Origin: Aptenodytes patagonicus
Lineage: Eukaryota; Chordata; Aves; Sphenisciformes; Spheniscidae
Assembly (NCBI RefSeq): GCF_965638725.1
Contig: NC_134982.1
Span: forward strand, 6,754,126-6,818,125
Direction: 5' to 3'
DNA: 64,000 nt
The notes beneath the pieces were generated by a model. It made no database searches. It was not told where the DNA came from and was given only the letters and a program-made list of their open reading frames with translations. This document shows, piece after piece, positions 11,501 to 23,001 of this stretch. A program made the translations under genes and the position numbers. Each line of letters starts with the position of its first letter. Within the stretch, counting starts at the first letter, position 1.

Positions 11501-14500
11501 TGGTGTGCATGCTGACGCTTAACATGGGAATGTAACCTTAGCAATTGTCAAATCTATTGCAACATTGATACAGAATGCAGAAAAATAACAATTATCACAA
11601 CCATCATATTTTTCTTGACAAAATCTGTTTTACTGCCGAGACTTGTTAAGATCAATCCTTATATTCCCCTCATTAAATTTTTCCATCAGTAACTGGGATG
11701 TCCAATATTATAATAACATGAATGGGTATTTTTGCCATTCTTTTATTACTTGAAAAGAAATATTTGCTTCAACACATACCAGTTAAAATCATGAGCTATC
11801 ACGTAAGTTTGTGGAAACAAAGGTAGTGGTTGAGCTTTTTTAGGTTCCTTTCTTAAGAGGTTTAGCACTCGCTTATACTATCTTCCTTCCACGTCAGCTG
11901 TATCCCAATTAATAAGGTTTTATTATTCATTATTTACTTTCTCAGATCTTTACAGACACATTCTTAGCCCAGAGTACTTTAACTCTTAACTCCTTCAGTA
12001 TGAACAGCACTTAGTCCTTGTGTGTCAAACATTTTCCCTCTTCTTTTTTGTCATTGAATTTGTAGCAAAAGTATTCACTCCTTCTCTGCAAATACAGAGT
12101 AAAAACTCTCCTAGAGAGCTGAAATTCATACTGACATCAGCAGAGGTAGCTAAGGATTATTATTACAGTACTTTTGTAAGTAATTACTCTCTCTAAATAA
12201 TTGAAAGACTCAGGCTAAACGGTTAACAAGTACCCATGACAGTCTGCACTTCTCTAGTACATTCTAGCTCAGAAATGCACAATTAACCTTCGTAATGTCT
12301 TGAAAAAAGAAGTGTTTGGATTAATGAAAAAATTATTAGCTCCTCAAAAGTAAACAAATTCCAGTTTTAATTTTGAAGAGTGAGATATCACCCTTCATTT
12401 AAGATGGATTCTTTCTGACCTGCTGTTTTGAGCTTATGCCTACTTGAATTCTCTGCTCGAAGTCCTAAACCAGAGAAACTTTACTTGGGCTTCTTACAGC
12501 AATATTATTATTTTTTAAAAAAACTAAGACAAGCTTGGAACTAGAATTAGAAACTTCTTCAAGTATTGGAAACACACAGAGCGTTTGCTTATCAATTCCC
12601 CTAAATTAAGGAAAATTTTATTACTGATTGCAGTGAAAACACCCTGTCATTAGAGAGCTATTTTGAAGTTATTGAATTTAAGAAAAGTATTTCACAACTA
12701 TGATATGCAATAAATCAGGAAAGGCGCACCCTGGAGCTGAATATCAATAAAAAATCTACGCAATTAACAAAATAAATATTGTAAATCTTTCAGCTCTGAT
12801 ATTTCTCTTTTTAAAAAATGAACAAAAACTGATTAAGGACAAATAACATGACTGGTGTTTATGACATTTAGACTATGTTGCCTTAGGTTACCTTCCAGTC
12901 GAGCTGGCAGCTTGCAATTTCCCAACTTGTTGCTGCAATCCTTAGGCAAGTTGCTCTGGGGGCTTCTAAAAGAGCTGCCTAACACTTTGGGAGCTTGACG
13001 CTACTCCCAGTACCCCAGACCCACTGCTGGGCACTTTTTCCAGTGGCAGGGCTGTCCTTCAGTGTTCCAGATACAGCTTCCTAGTCTGATGGAGCAGTAG
13101 ATGCCCTGGCATTAGCTTGGTAAAGAGCTGCCGTTCCTCCTGACGTGCCCAGGAGCTCAGCCACCTCCTTATGGCAGTGCCACTCTTGAAAGCCCTAAGA
13201 ATTGTGATCCAGTTTGCTCTTATTTGAGGATTAATTAGTTGTTACTACGGCTTGCTCTTGTAACTCCTCTGTCCTAATTAATTTTTGTAACTGTTTTGGA
13301 AACTACTGGAGCCATCCAGGGAACTTGCAGGGGAGAGGCGAGTGTGCTTCCTTTGTGGGTCGGTACGTTCAGCTTTTTTGGGTTTGACTCTTATCAGATC
13401 TGTCTATCTATCTGAGCCCCTGAGGTTTTGCAGTGGGTAACAAAAGCAAAATAAATAAAATAATGAATAATTTAGAATTACACTATGTTTTGGTTAATAT
13501 TTCTTGAGTTTTTGTTTTGATTTTTTTTTGTCATGTTTCTTTCTTGTTTAACTGAATAAATTTTCATTTTACAGCATATGCCTTGCAAAATAACTGACGT
13601 TTCCTTGCAAATGTTTATTAATATCCACATTTGTGAACACACTACTTAGCTCCATCCTCAGACATGTTGATTATTGCTCTAACTAGTGTTTCATTTTTCT
13701 GCTCTCTTCATAACTAATAACCTTTTAGATGAAGATAAGTTTCACTAAGGAAACTTTCTCTTAAAGGACTCACAAATGTGTTAAATCTACAAGCAACATT
13801 GCATGTGCAATGTGATGCAGTGTACACATATATTCACACAAAAGACACTGAGAACCACTGATGCATGGGAAGATGAGAGCCCAAATCCCTGACCGGCTCA
13901 GGAGGGAGGAGGAAGCCAGGCAGCAATGAGAACAACACAGGGCTCAGGAGAGTCTTTTCTACCCCTTGGTAAATCCAGGCCTGTAAAAGTCTGTGGAAGT
14001 GAGAACAGCAGGTCAGGAAATAGTTTTATAACGCGTGTTCGGTCAGGTCAGACTGACAATGGGAGCCGCTCTGTCACTGAAATATGATGGGGCGAGAGAG
14101 TGTGTGTGAATATCAGAAGTTTTTGGTCAACAGCTGCATTTTCAGAACTGGTTGTAACGGGGCATTCAAGTAAGAGAATGAAAATGAACATTTTTTAAGC
14201 CTTAACTTTTTACCATTAAGAATAAGGTTTCAGAGAAGGTTATCCCCATTGTCCTGTCCTCCATGTGTGTACAGCTTAAGGCTTAGCACCTTGGGAACTG
14301 CTACAGGAGTACGGGTAGATTGCGTGTGGCTCAAGCAACTCATATCCAGCTAGCTGAAATGTATCTAGGCTACACTGGAAACAATATAAATATGATTTTT
14401 TTGCCTAGCTCTTCTCCACCCTAAAGCACAAAGTGGTGAAGGAGGTCACTACTTGTGAGGCATTTGGATATTATAGCAAGGGTAAAACATTTACATACTC

Positions 14501-16873
14501 TAATCAAGGTTTTGTGTGATCAGTGTTTGTAAAAGGAACAGAGGAAAATTAAAAGTGTTTCCAAGATTTCTAAAGGAAGCCAACCATCAAATTCAGTAAC
14601 TTCAAAATGGGGCACGATCAGCTTCCTTCACAGGACTGTGCCATATAAGATGCTTTAGGTAGAGGAATAACTGGCAGAAGTAATAAACGATCATCTTATC
14701 TTTTTGGCTATACCCACGTGAAAATGAGACTTTTTTTTCTGACAGCAGATGACAAGACTCAGGAACTTGACTTCACCTTCAAGGCCCTGGAAATCAGCAT
14801 CATCTGGAGGACTCTCCCGATTCCGCTTTTTTTTTTTCCCAAAGCTGATGTTTTAGTCTCATTTCCTCCAGCCGCTTTTTCTCTGCCATGCCTCTCGGGT
14901 AGCTAATCAGAGATAGCTAATCGGAGATGCACCGAGATAGCAGTGCATCAGTTTTCATCCCACCTCTGTACCCTTGTACAACTTATCCCAGTTCCCCCTC
15001 AGCTGCACTCTCAGCAGACATGTCCCCCATCAAATTTCTTTTCCCACATCTCCTAGTTCCCATTCTCCAAATGCAAGTGACCCAGTACAGGAACAACACT
15101 TGCGACATTTCAGTCCAACGTTGTGCTGTTAAGCTGCCCTGTCTGTACTCAGTTTGGAGCAGATGTGAGTCCGGATCTTTGTATCTACAAGCACAGACAC
15201 CAAGCTGAAACCACTAACGACATTAGTTATTTCAACAGGCTGTGGCTGCAAAGTGGGGAATAAACTCTTCTTTCACACAGCAAAATTATATGAGGTGGCA
15301 TAGAGAAATTTGCATTATGGCTGCCTGTGAAAAGCCTAAACTGAGGGATAAAGAGCTGTGATGCAGAGGGCAGCTGAGCCCAGTCTTCCAGAAAGACAGT
15401 CAACCACATAGATGCTAAATCACTGAGGGATGCTCAGTTTCCAGGATGCTTAGCCTTGTTCCTGCCACTCTCGACTAAATTTAATAAATACTTCCCTCTC
15501 CATATTTCTCAAAGAACAAAACAAGATCTGAATAGCAGAGTCCATTATCACTCCATATGGTGACGCGAGGCAAGATGGACGGGATCCAAAACACAGAGCA
15601 GCCGTTTTGCTTTGTTCTTCTTCCATGAGCTGCAACAAAGAAAGTGTGAGGAGAAAAAAAAATATGTGCAGAAGAGAAAGACTATTTGTCAGAAGACAGA
15701 CAAAAGAGTTGTTAGCCAAGCCTATATTATGACCTGGCTTTCTGATGCTGAGGGCCTGGTTTTATTGCAACTTCCACTTCCCATCTAAATAACGCTAACT
15801 CTGCTGCTTGGCCAAAGCAAGTCATGGCAACAGAACAATTTCTCTCTCTCCTGCTACAACGAGTCTTTTGATGGCAGCTGGACTGTCATCTCCCAATATG
15901 CAAATTCAGAGTTTCCTAATGCTTCTTGCATAAAGTTTTTCCCCCACATTCATCACCCTTACGTTTCATTTCTTAGTAGTAATGGGTTTGCATAGTGAGT
16001 TTTCCAAAGAAAATCTTATAAAGCCACAAACAGTGGAAGGCATTTTAATCCCTAGACAAGATCAAAAAGAAGATAGCAGTCTAGAGAAGCAGTCAGTCCC
16101 AGTGGACACAATTTTCTTTGGGACTGTTTGTTTTTCCCTTTTCTTTTAATCAATAAGTAGAAGTTGATGTTTTCTATTGCACTGATATATTAAAAAAAAA
16201 AAAAAAAAAGAGATCCTTATTGAAGAATGGCAAACTGCACAAGCAGCCAGAAGCCAACGAGATGTCACACTGAAAGCTAGAGAGGCATTTTCTGGCTGTC
16301 AGCTGGAGTACTGCACTCCGGTGCAGAGAAGACAGAGGGGTGCACGTGCCACCAGCAGTGACTGATAGGCTGAGAGACACTGAAGCGGTCACCTTTTCCA
16401 GATACACAATTTACAGAACAGAAATATTACCCAACATGTTCTTCAATGTCACTGGCAATGGATATTGACCCTGTATCAATCCTGTTCTAGTGCTGTTTTG
16501 TTGTCTGTTTTTTTTTTAATTAAAGCATTAGGGGGAAAAATATGTAAAATGAGGTGAATGGAAAGGTTTCACAAATTTGACTCCTATGAACAACAAAATC
16601 TGTGCTTCTTGGACCAGATCCCCATGCTGCTGGAGCAATGGACAACAAGGTTGTGATGAAAGCTTTGTCCTCTTATTTCAATGTGTGAAGAAAGGAGTAG
16701 TTTTCTACCATCGTTCCAGTTAATTAACTTTTTCTAAGACGATATCCAAAGGTTTTGTAAGTCTTTGTTCATACTATTATTCCCTTGTTACAGATGAGTG
16801 GAGAGACAAGTCACATGCGTCTCTCAAGTCATGCCATAAATTCTACAGAAACACATCCAACACAGCCCAGCGT
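8533..16873. other. Long non-coding interval, no gene or clear repeat
   Basis: More than 8 kb without a supported gene. Few long open frames exist here (only about 8774-8956, 10559-10798 and 14718-15719 exceed 60 codons) and none has a familiar motif. Short A or T runs lie at 9330, 12510, 14827 and 15653, and an 18-A run lies at 16192-16209. No young CR1 body occurs in this stretch. Confidence 0.65.
16192..16209 (+). repeat. A18 homopolymer
   Basis: Eighteen consecutive A residues follow TATATT. No AATAAA is seen in the usual position upstream, so this is more likely a simple repeat than the tail of a retrocopy. On the minus strand it is a T18 tract. Confidence 0.85.
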
Positions 16874-16897
16874 CATAGAATCATAGAATCATAGAAT
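16874..16897 (-). mobile_element. Isolated CR1 3' octamer tail, no element body
   Basis: Three perfect tandem CATAGAAT octamers are present, exactly the 3'-terminal repeat seen at 4877-4900 and 25306-25321. The usual GGTTGG...GAGTCCAACC body does not follow; instead the sequence continues ATCTCATGAGTATAC. It could be a CR1 insertion truncated to almost nothing but its tail, or a tail left after deletion of the body. Chance occurrence of a 24-bp perfect match to the CR1 tail is unlikely. Confidence 0.6.
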
Positions 16898-19302
16898 ATC
16901 TCATGAGTATACAGATTTAATTGCATGATTGGATCTAAATTAATCTCCTTAATCTCCTTACTAAGCTCCCCCAGCATCCTCTAAGGCACGCACTGTGCAA
17001 TCCAGACTCATCCAGACCTATGGTGTAGCACGCTGCGATTGACTGAAGCTTTCGCGTACTCACTGCGTCTTACCTGTTGAACCTTGCTTGAGAGAGGGGT
17101 AAATAAAAAGTAAATAAGCCATGAATAACATTCCCAGTGCTGCGGGAAATGCTGCCCCTTTAATGATCCAGCAGCTGGAACAAATGATTGCTCACTCATA
17201 ACATACACATTGCAGTTGTCATAGAAACGCACTTAGCAACAAAGAATCCTTGACCTTTTCCCCATCTGTTTTGAATCTTCACAAAGGCACATTAATTTCT
17301 ATATATTGATTTTTCCTTTTCCCCCCCCCCCCTCAAGAGGGAAATGCCACCTTTTACGTGGCTCCCAGACACCAGCAGACGCCTTCTGTACCTTCGGGGG
17401 TAGTACTGCGGAGGCGCTGCCTCTCCTTACCCCTGCTCAGAGTGGGGCACCAGCTAGTTCCTGATGAAAGGATAACTGCAGATGAGGCTGTACAACTGGG
17501 AACTCCACTTCAACCTGTAAACTTGAAAAACAATCTGTTTCAGTTTGGGGGAAGCGAGGGAAGCTCAGAGCTCTCTGGTTTCGGACGTAACCACCCAGGG
17601 TATGTACAGTCACAGGCTGTAATTAAATCAGAACGTCCCCTTCAAATGGATGCAGACCATCCAGGAAACAAGACTGTATTATCAAAGGCCAATATGTGTG
17701 TAGCAACACCACTGAGATGAAAACTGCCTTGCTGCAAAGGGCATTGCTAAATTCCCCGAAGAAACAGAAATGGATGAAATTAATCCGGACGCTGAGTAAT
17801 GGTGAAATCACTGCGTGTTCTGAAGGCACAGAGATTTTAGATAAAGCTTGGTTGACCTAATCGGATTAGCCATCAGATTAGATCCCTGGGGTTTGGGTTT
17901 TTTTCAACAGGTATGACCCCATGTTTACCATTTGAGATAAATAGGATAAACTTAATCACAAATTATTTTAAGTAAAGATAAGAAAAAGGAAAATAAACAT
18001 TTTTACAAACTACTTAATTTGTGAAAGATTCTAGTTTTTGTATTACTTTTTTTTTTATTTTACACCTTCTTTCAAACAGATGATGTTCACAGTAGGGTAT
18101 CTTCTCCTCTCCTCTCCTGAAAAATTACATAATGAGGAAAAGAAAAAAAAAATGCGCACAGACATAAACACACAGACACAACCTGAATATCTGTAAAGAA
18201 AAAAAAAAATTGACAATTTTGAAACACCTAGTTCTTCTTGTGGAAAATTATTAAATACATCATTTTCCCATTAAAACTGCTTTTCGAAATGATTTCAAAT
18301 AACACTTACCACCCATCTTAAAAGTTTTCTGAATTATACCACAGAGAAGGGATTGCAAAGGAGCGGCTCTCATTTGTGTAACAGCACACGGGACGCAACA
18401 GGGCACTGGCAGCTTTACCAAAGCTTCCGAACCAGTGGATGGCTGTTGAGGTTCAAAATTTTTCCTGCAGCATCACATCTTCTTAGTATCAGAATTTTTA
18501 TCTGGAAATCATATGCAAGGAATAGTATGGGTTATTAGGATTTCGAAGATCAGTTGGGGACCACCTCCTGGGCCACTTTTTGTCTGCACACCACAGCGTA
18601 GGCACCACTGGTGAAGGAAACATTTGCCTTGGTTGGAGAGATGAACAACGTGGCTACAAGTCACCTTCCATTTTATCTGCTCTGACTACACTAAAAGGGG
18701 AATAAAGGAGATACGTAGCTGTGAAGACTTGGAATGCGATCAAGGAACAAAAAACTGCGATTTGAGGACTGAGATGTCCTGAATTCTAAGCTTTGTCTGT
18801 CTGCAGTTTAGCTAAAAACAGATGATGCGTGTCTGAGTCTAATGAGCCTCAATACCTGTCATTTAATTGTCAACTGGAAAAATCAGTAAAGAGGAGAGAC
18901 AAAGATAGGAAGACAAAGTGCAATACAAAAGAGAAGCTAGACAAACAGACATGAAACACAAAACCAACCAGGACTGCATTTAATAGTAACAAGAAGATGA
19001 TGCTTGGATTTTCTCAGCAAGATATAGCCATGTAGGTGCACCTCCATACTTTGTCAATCACCCCAAAACGCAAAATACCTTTTTTTCCAGCATTCCCAGT
19101 GAGATCAGAAATTTGGTAGGTGTAGGGAGGAGCCGGAGGGGCTGGCCAGGGCATGTTAGGTCAAAATCTTGCTTATGTGCAAGGAGGAAACACATCTTAT
19201 TTTTTAAGCCTTAACTTTTTATGGTCTAACCTTAGAATCATTATTAGTCCAGATCTAACTATTACAGAAAGAGAAATAATATTCTATGCAGAAAAAGTTT
19301 TT

Positions 19303-19304
<2 letters not shown>
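16898..19304. other. Non-coding interval with C12 tract
   Basis: No supported gene. A C12 run at 17321-17332 follows a T/C-rich stretch. The + frame at 17358-17720 (120 codons) has no recognisable domain. At 18106-18119 there is a short CTCCT-type repeat. Confidence 0.6.
17321..17332 (+). repeat. C12 homopolymer (G12 on the minus strand)
   Basis: Twelve consecutive C residues follow TTTTCCTTTT. The G12 complement could form intramolecular or intermolecular G-quadruplex structures, and the run is a likely site of length variation and sequencing error. Confidence 0.85.

Positions 19305-19343
<39 letters not shown>
19305..19343 (+). repeat. (TAA)13 microsatellite
   Basis: Thirteen perfect TAA units plus one trailing T. 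It accounts for the polyasparagine and polyisoleucine runs in overlapping open frames at 19153-19765, which are therefore not evidence of genes. A perfect array of this length is likely to be polymorphic. Confidence 0.97.
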
Positions 19344-19345
<2 letters not shown>

Positions 19346-20975
19346 TCAAAATTGTTATATGCACACTTCTTAGTTTTTTACCCTTTTTCCTGCTGTCACA
19401 CTCACCTTTCTCCTGCTGCTTTGGGTCCCAAGGTTGGTGGTTTCTCTCCGGTGGTGGTGGTGGGGTGTTATGGCGGGTCATCAGGGTCTGGAGTCCTTCA
19501 CTGGGAGGAATGTATTGTTCATGTAGACGGTTTCTTCCTCACGCTAGACTCCACATGGGGTCATTTTATTTTTCCTAGCACACTTTTACAACTTTCTCTT
19601 TCTTCATTGCTTTGCAGCTCCACATTACATCTGAATTTGCTATATATGCTACCTTTTTCATATGTTAAGTATTATTTCTTTGTTCTCTTTGTTAGCCCTG
19701 AAACCATCTTTTTCCATCTGCAGATCTGCATTTCTCCAATCATTGGTGATTTCCGTCAAGTTTAATGATAGATATAGTTGATAGACATGGGGTCTCCAGT
19801 GCCAGCCCATCCAATGCCACACCTTGTGTCCCCACCTCTATTTCCTAACAAGTTAGAGTCATAAAACCATGGTGGCACCACACAAAGATAAACGAAAGTA
19901 AAACCTATTAGCCACAAATGCCAGTTAGAAAAGTTGCAGTTTCAGCTAAACCAAGTGAAACAAACCTGCAGGCAGGTCAAGAAAAGCTCCAACAGAGCAG
20001 GTTGGACAAGCCTCCTTCCTGGGACTGTGCAAACTCAGCCCATAGCCTGTCCCTAGCAATGGCAGTGTTGTATTACAGAGCTACAGGATTATGGGCACTT
20101 GTGATGTCCAGATCTTTCTGCTGACTGGTTCGTGTCTCTTCTTCATGCTCTCAGAGCTGAAGCAGGCATCAGATTTACAGCAGAAACCCTTCCTTTGATA
20201 AAATTGGTAGAAACTCCTTCCTTCCCTCGTTCCTTCCTACCTGGGACTCACTCCCTATTGCCAGCTCAGAATTTAACCCGGCAAACTCCATAGTGTTACA
20301 GGCTCCTGACACATCTACCTCTCCTGCCATCTTATCTAATATCTGGAATAAGGTTTCTGAGATTTTATTATAAATCCCAGCTGTGCTGGAGAGTGCTGTA
20401 CATTACGTGCATGCGTGCGAGTGAGGTATGTGAGGGAAGGTGGTCAGCCGATTACTCCGGACTACCCTTCTACTGCACAATTGCTTGAAATTTCCTGTTC
20501 CCTTTATCTGCTCCTATCGTCTATATTTGTAGGCTTTCATGAGGTATGTATGTGACAGTGTCCTAATAAGTGCAATTTACTTCTCCTGTCTGAAAAACAA
20601 GCAGAGCTGGGGAAGAGGAATGTGGCACTTCAGAGAGAGAAGTGATGGATTTTCAGAGCTGCTGATTGCTGATTTTTATACAAGCTGCCTTATGTTCAGT
20701 ATTTTTTAAATGTTTGGGTTTGTGTCTAAATGGAGACATCAGAATCGTGACTTAGGTTCCCATTTAAAATTAATCATAGCTGCGTATCTACAAATCAGTA
20801 CCTAGGGGTTGAGTTTGGGCAGCTCTTTCTGAAGAACTCTGAACGCACACTCAGAATCTCAAAAAACATCAAAATTGCTTGTTTTGGGTAGAGCTGGCTT
20901 CAGGTCTAGTTCCCTTTGCTAATACAGGTCAGAATCCTCTGAAACGGTTCATTTCCCGGAGAGTGCCAAAAGAGA

Positions 20976-21005
20976 CTATAAACAAGGTCTTGTTTATAGA
21001 CCTTG
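20976..21005. repeat. Overlapping perfect inverted repeats with forkhead-like cores
   Basis: CTATAAACAAG (20976-20986) and CTTGTTTATAG (20989-20999) are exact reverse complements separated by GT. A second pair, CAAGGTCT (20983-20990) and AGACCTTG (20998-21005), overlaps the first, so two alternative hairpins compete. Each arm of the first pair contains TGTTTATA on one strand, similar to a forkhead (FOX) core. Regulatory function is only an inference. Confidence 0.6.
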
Positions 21006-22981
21006 CTAGAGAGTTATGAGTTATTTTTCTTAGAAATATTAAAAAAACCTAAGAACAAACAGAAATCTTTTTCATCTGTGAGCCCCATAGACATTCCTGA
21101 ATTAAATTTTTCTGGTACATCATGATGCCCCGTGTCAGGTTAGGTCACGTCAATGAGTTCAAGTCCATTCTCCAAACGTTATTTATGTGCCCAGGGTACT
21201 GCCTGGTATCCTGAGTTATACAGAAAGGATGCAAACAACAGCCATCGCAGGCTGTGCTGGTGGAGGAACACCACTGGTGACTCCCGACACAGCTCAGATG
21301 CCACGTCACTCGCTCCTGAACAGGGCCAGAAGAAAAACTTCAGGCATTGGGGAACTGGCAAAAACTTCCCATGGAGATGAGGCTTCTCCAAATTTAAGTA
21401 TCTGCTATTCATGACAGTTCAGCGTCAAAAGTCTTCTATGCAACTAGCGGGTATGAGCTTGCCCAACTTTACATCAGAAGGGGCTTGAGCTGAATTTTCC
21501 AAGTCCCTTCGGGGAGCTTGGACCAGCCCTCTGCCCAGACAACTAAATGAGCCCACGTGGATTTTTTCAGTTCTTCAGTTCTACAGCACTTTTAATCTTG
21601 CTGGTATTTAAGCTGATGACATGAAAGACAGTTACAGCGACTGCAGATACTTCTGTTTATGGGGATTTAATCGAAACCCTCAGCATAAAATTCACTGAGC
21701 AGCATCTTGCTATTGGAACAGTTATATTTTAAACACCATTAAACTTGACGGAAATCACAGAACACATCCTCACATAAACCTTTCAGTAAACTTCAAATGC
21801 GGAAGCAAATTCCTCTCCAGGACGGGTGGGACATAGCGGCACGGTTTCAGAGAGGCTGTCTCACAGTTAATAAAGCCATTCAGCCTGAAAGACATCGTTT
21901 TTCCAGAAGTGTCTCTCCTCCGTAATTTTTCTTCCTTAAAAAAGCAAGGAGGGAACTACTACTGAAAAATTAAGTTGCTGAGAGGTTGCTGACTCGGGGA
22001 GCTATGGGACACAGGGGAGTTTCTGCCACCCCAGCCCCAGAGAGCTGGGCTGCCACAGTCCCTCATCCCCAGCCAACTGCTGACACCTGGACCATTTTCA
22101 CCCTGAGACTCGTGGTCCTGCACCAGGGTCTGTACCCAGACCTCTTATCCTGCTGCTGGCTAGTCCAGTCTGAAGTCTGCTAGTGTCAGCCACAAGCATC
22201 CTCTGAGGGCGTGCCCATACAAAACATAGTCAGAAACAGCATTTGATAATGACAGAGGACAAGCACAGGGCAAGGGTGCTGGTCAGTCACCTGTCTGCAC
22301 TTGACTGGCCCCTTTTATCCCCTTTTCCTTTTATATTGCCATGCTTTGTTCCTCTAATCTCCCTTGAACCTGTTTCTCCACCTCTGGTCCTTTCCCTAAA
22401 CATCCCATTAGTAAGTCATGCCCTTAATCCCCTTAAAACATGTCACCATAAATTTTACTCAGTCCCCAAATTCTCTTCTCCGCACACTCTATAATAGGTC
22501 CTATACCCTTGTAGGCAATACAAGGCAACACAGGGTCCTGTACCCTTCAGCCTGAAAGGTTTTGGGGGAGAATTTATTTGGTCGTCTCCCTTTGGTGGGG
22601 TTCACAGGAGGAACAATGGGCTTCTCCTGTGATGGTCTCAGGACTAACCAATTCAGTGTCCTCCTTTTTCACTGATTACTGGGGCTTCTTGGGTTCCTTC
22701 ACCTGACCCTCTGCAGATCTCTGTTTACCATCATTTGCCTTTAATTAAAAAACCTAAAAATTTCCTTCCCACTGCAAACAATACATAGAAAGTCTGCGGT
22801 GGAAAAAGAACATTTGCAGCACTGGCGGTGAGTTCACCCTGTGCGAATACGAAAGGCCAGTCTAGTCCTCAGACTGGAGTGAGTCACATCTACCGCCTGC
22901 TGCCCCCCCAGGCACTATTTAACTGTTCAACCTCACAACCCTGCAGCCCAGCAATCCCGATAGGGTCAGCAGAGCCACCTT

Positions 22982-23001
22982 GGAACAAAGGCCTTTGTTC
23001 C
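22982..23001. repeat. 20-bp perfect palindrome (GGAACAAAGG/CCTTTGTTCC)
   Basis: The 20 bases are exactly self-complementary with no spacer. Each half carries AACAAAG, the SOX/TCF-LEF HMG-box core, so the site is a head-to-head pair of HMG-box motifs. SOXE proteins are known to bind inverted paired sites as dimers, though usually with a few bases of spacing. Its function here is unknown. Confidence 0.65.

Noticed and set aside
19153..19765. Two overlapping + strand frames of 141 and 159 codons
   Set aside because: Both are extended through the (TAA)13 microsatellite, giving poly-Asn or poly-Ile; no domain is seen.
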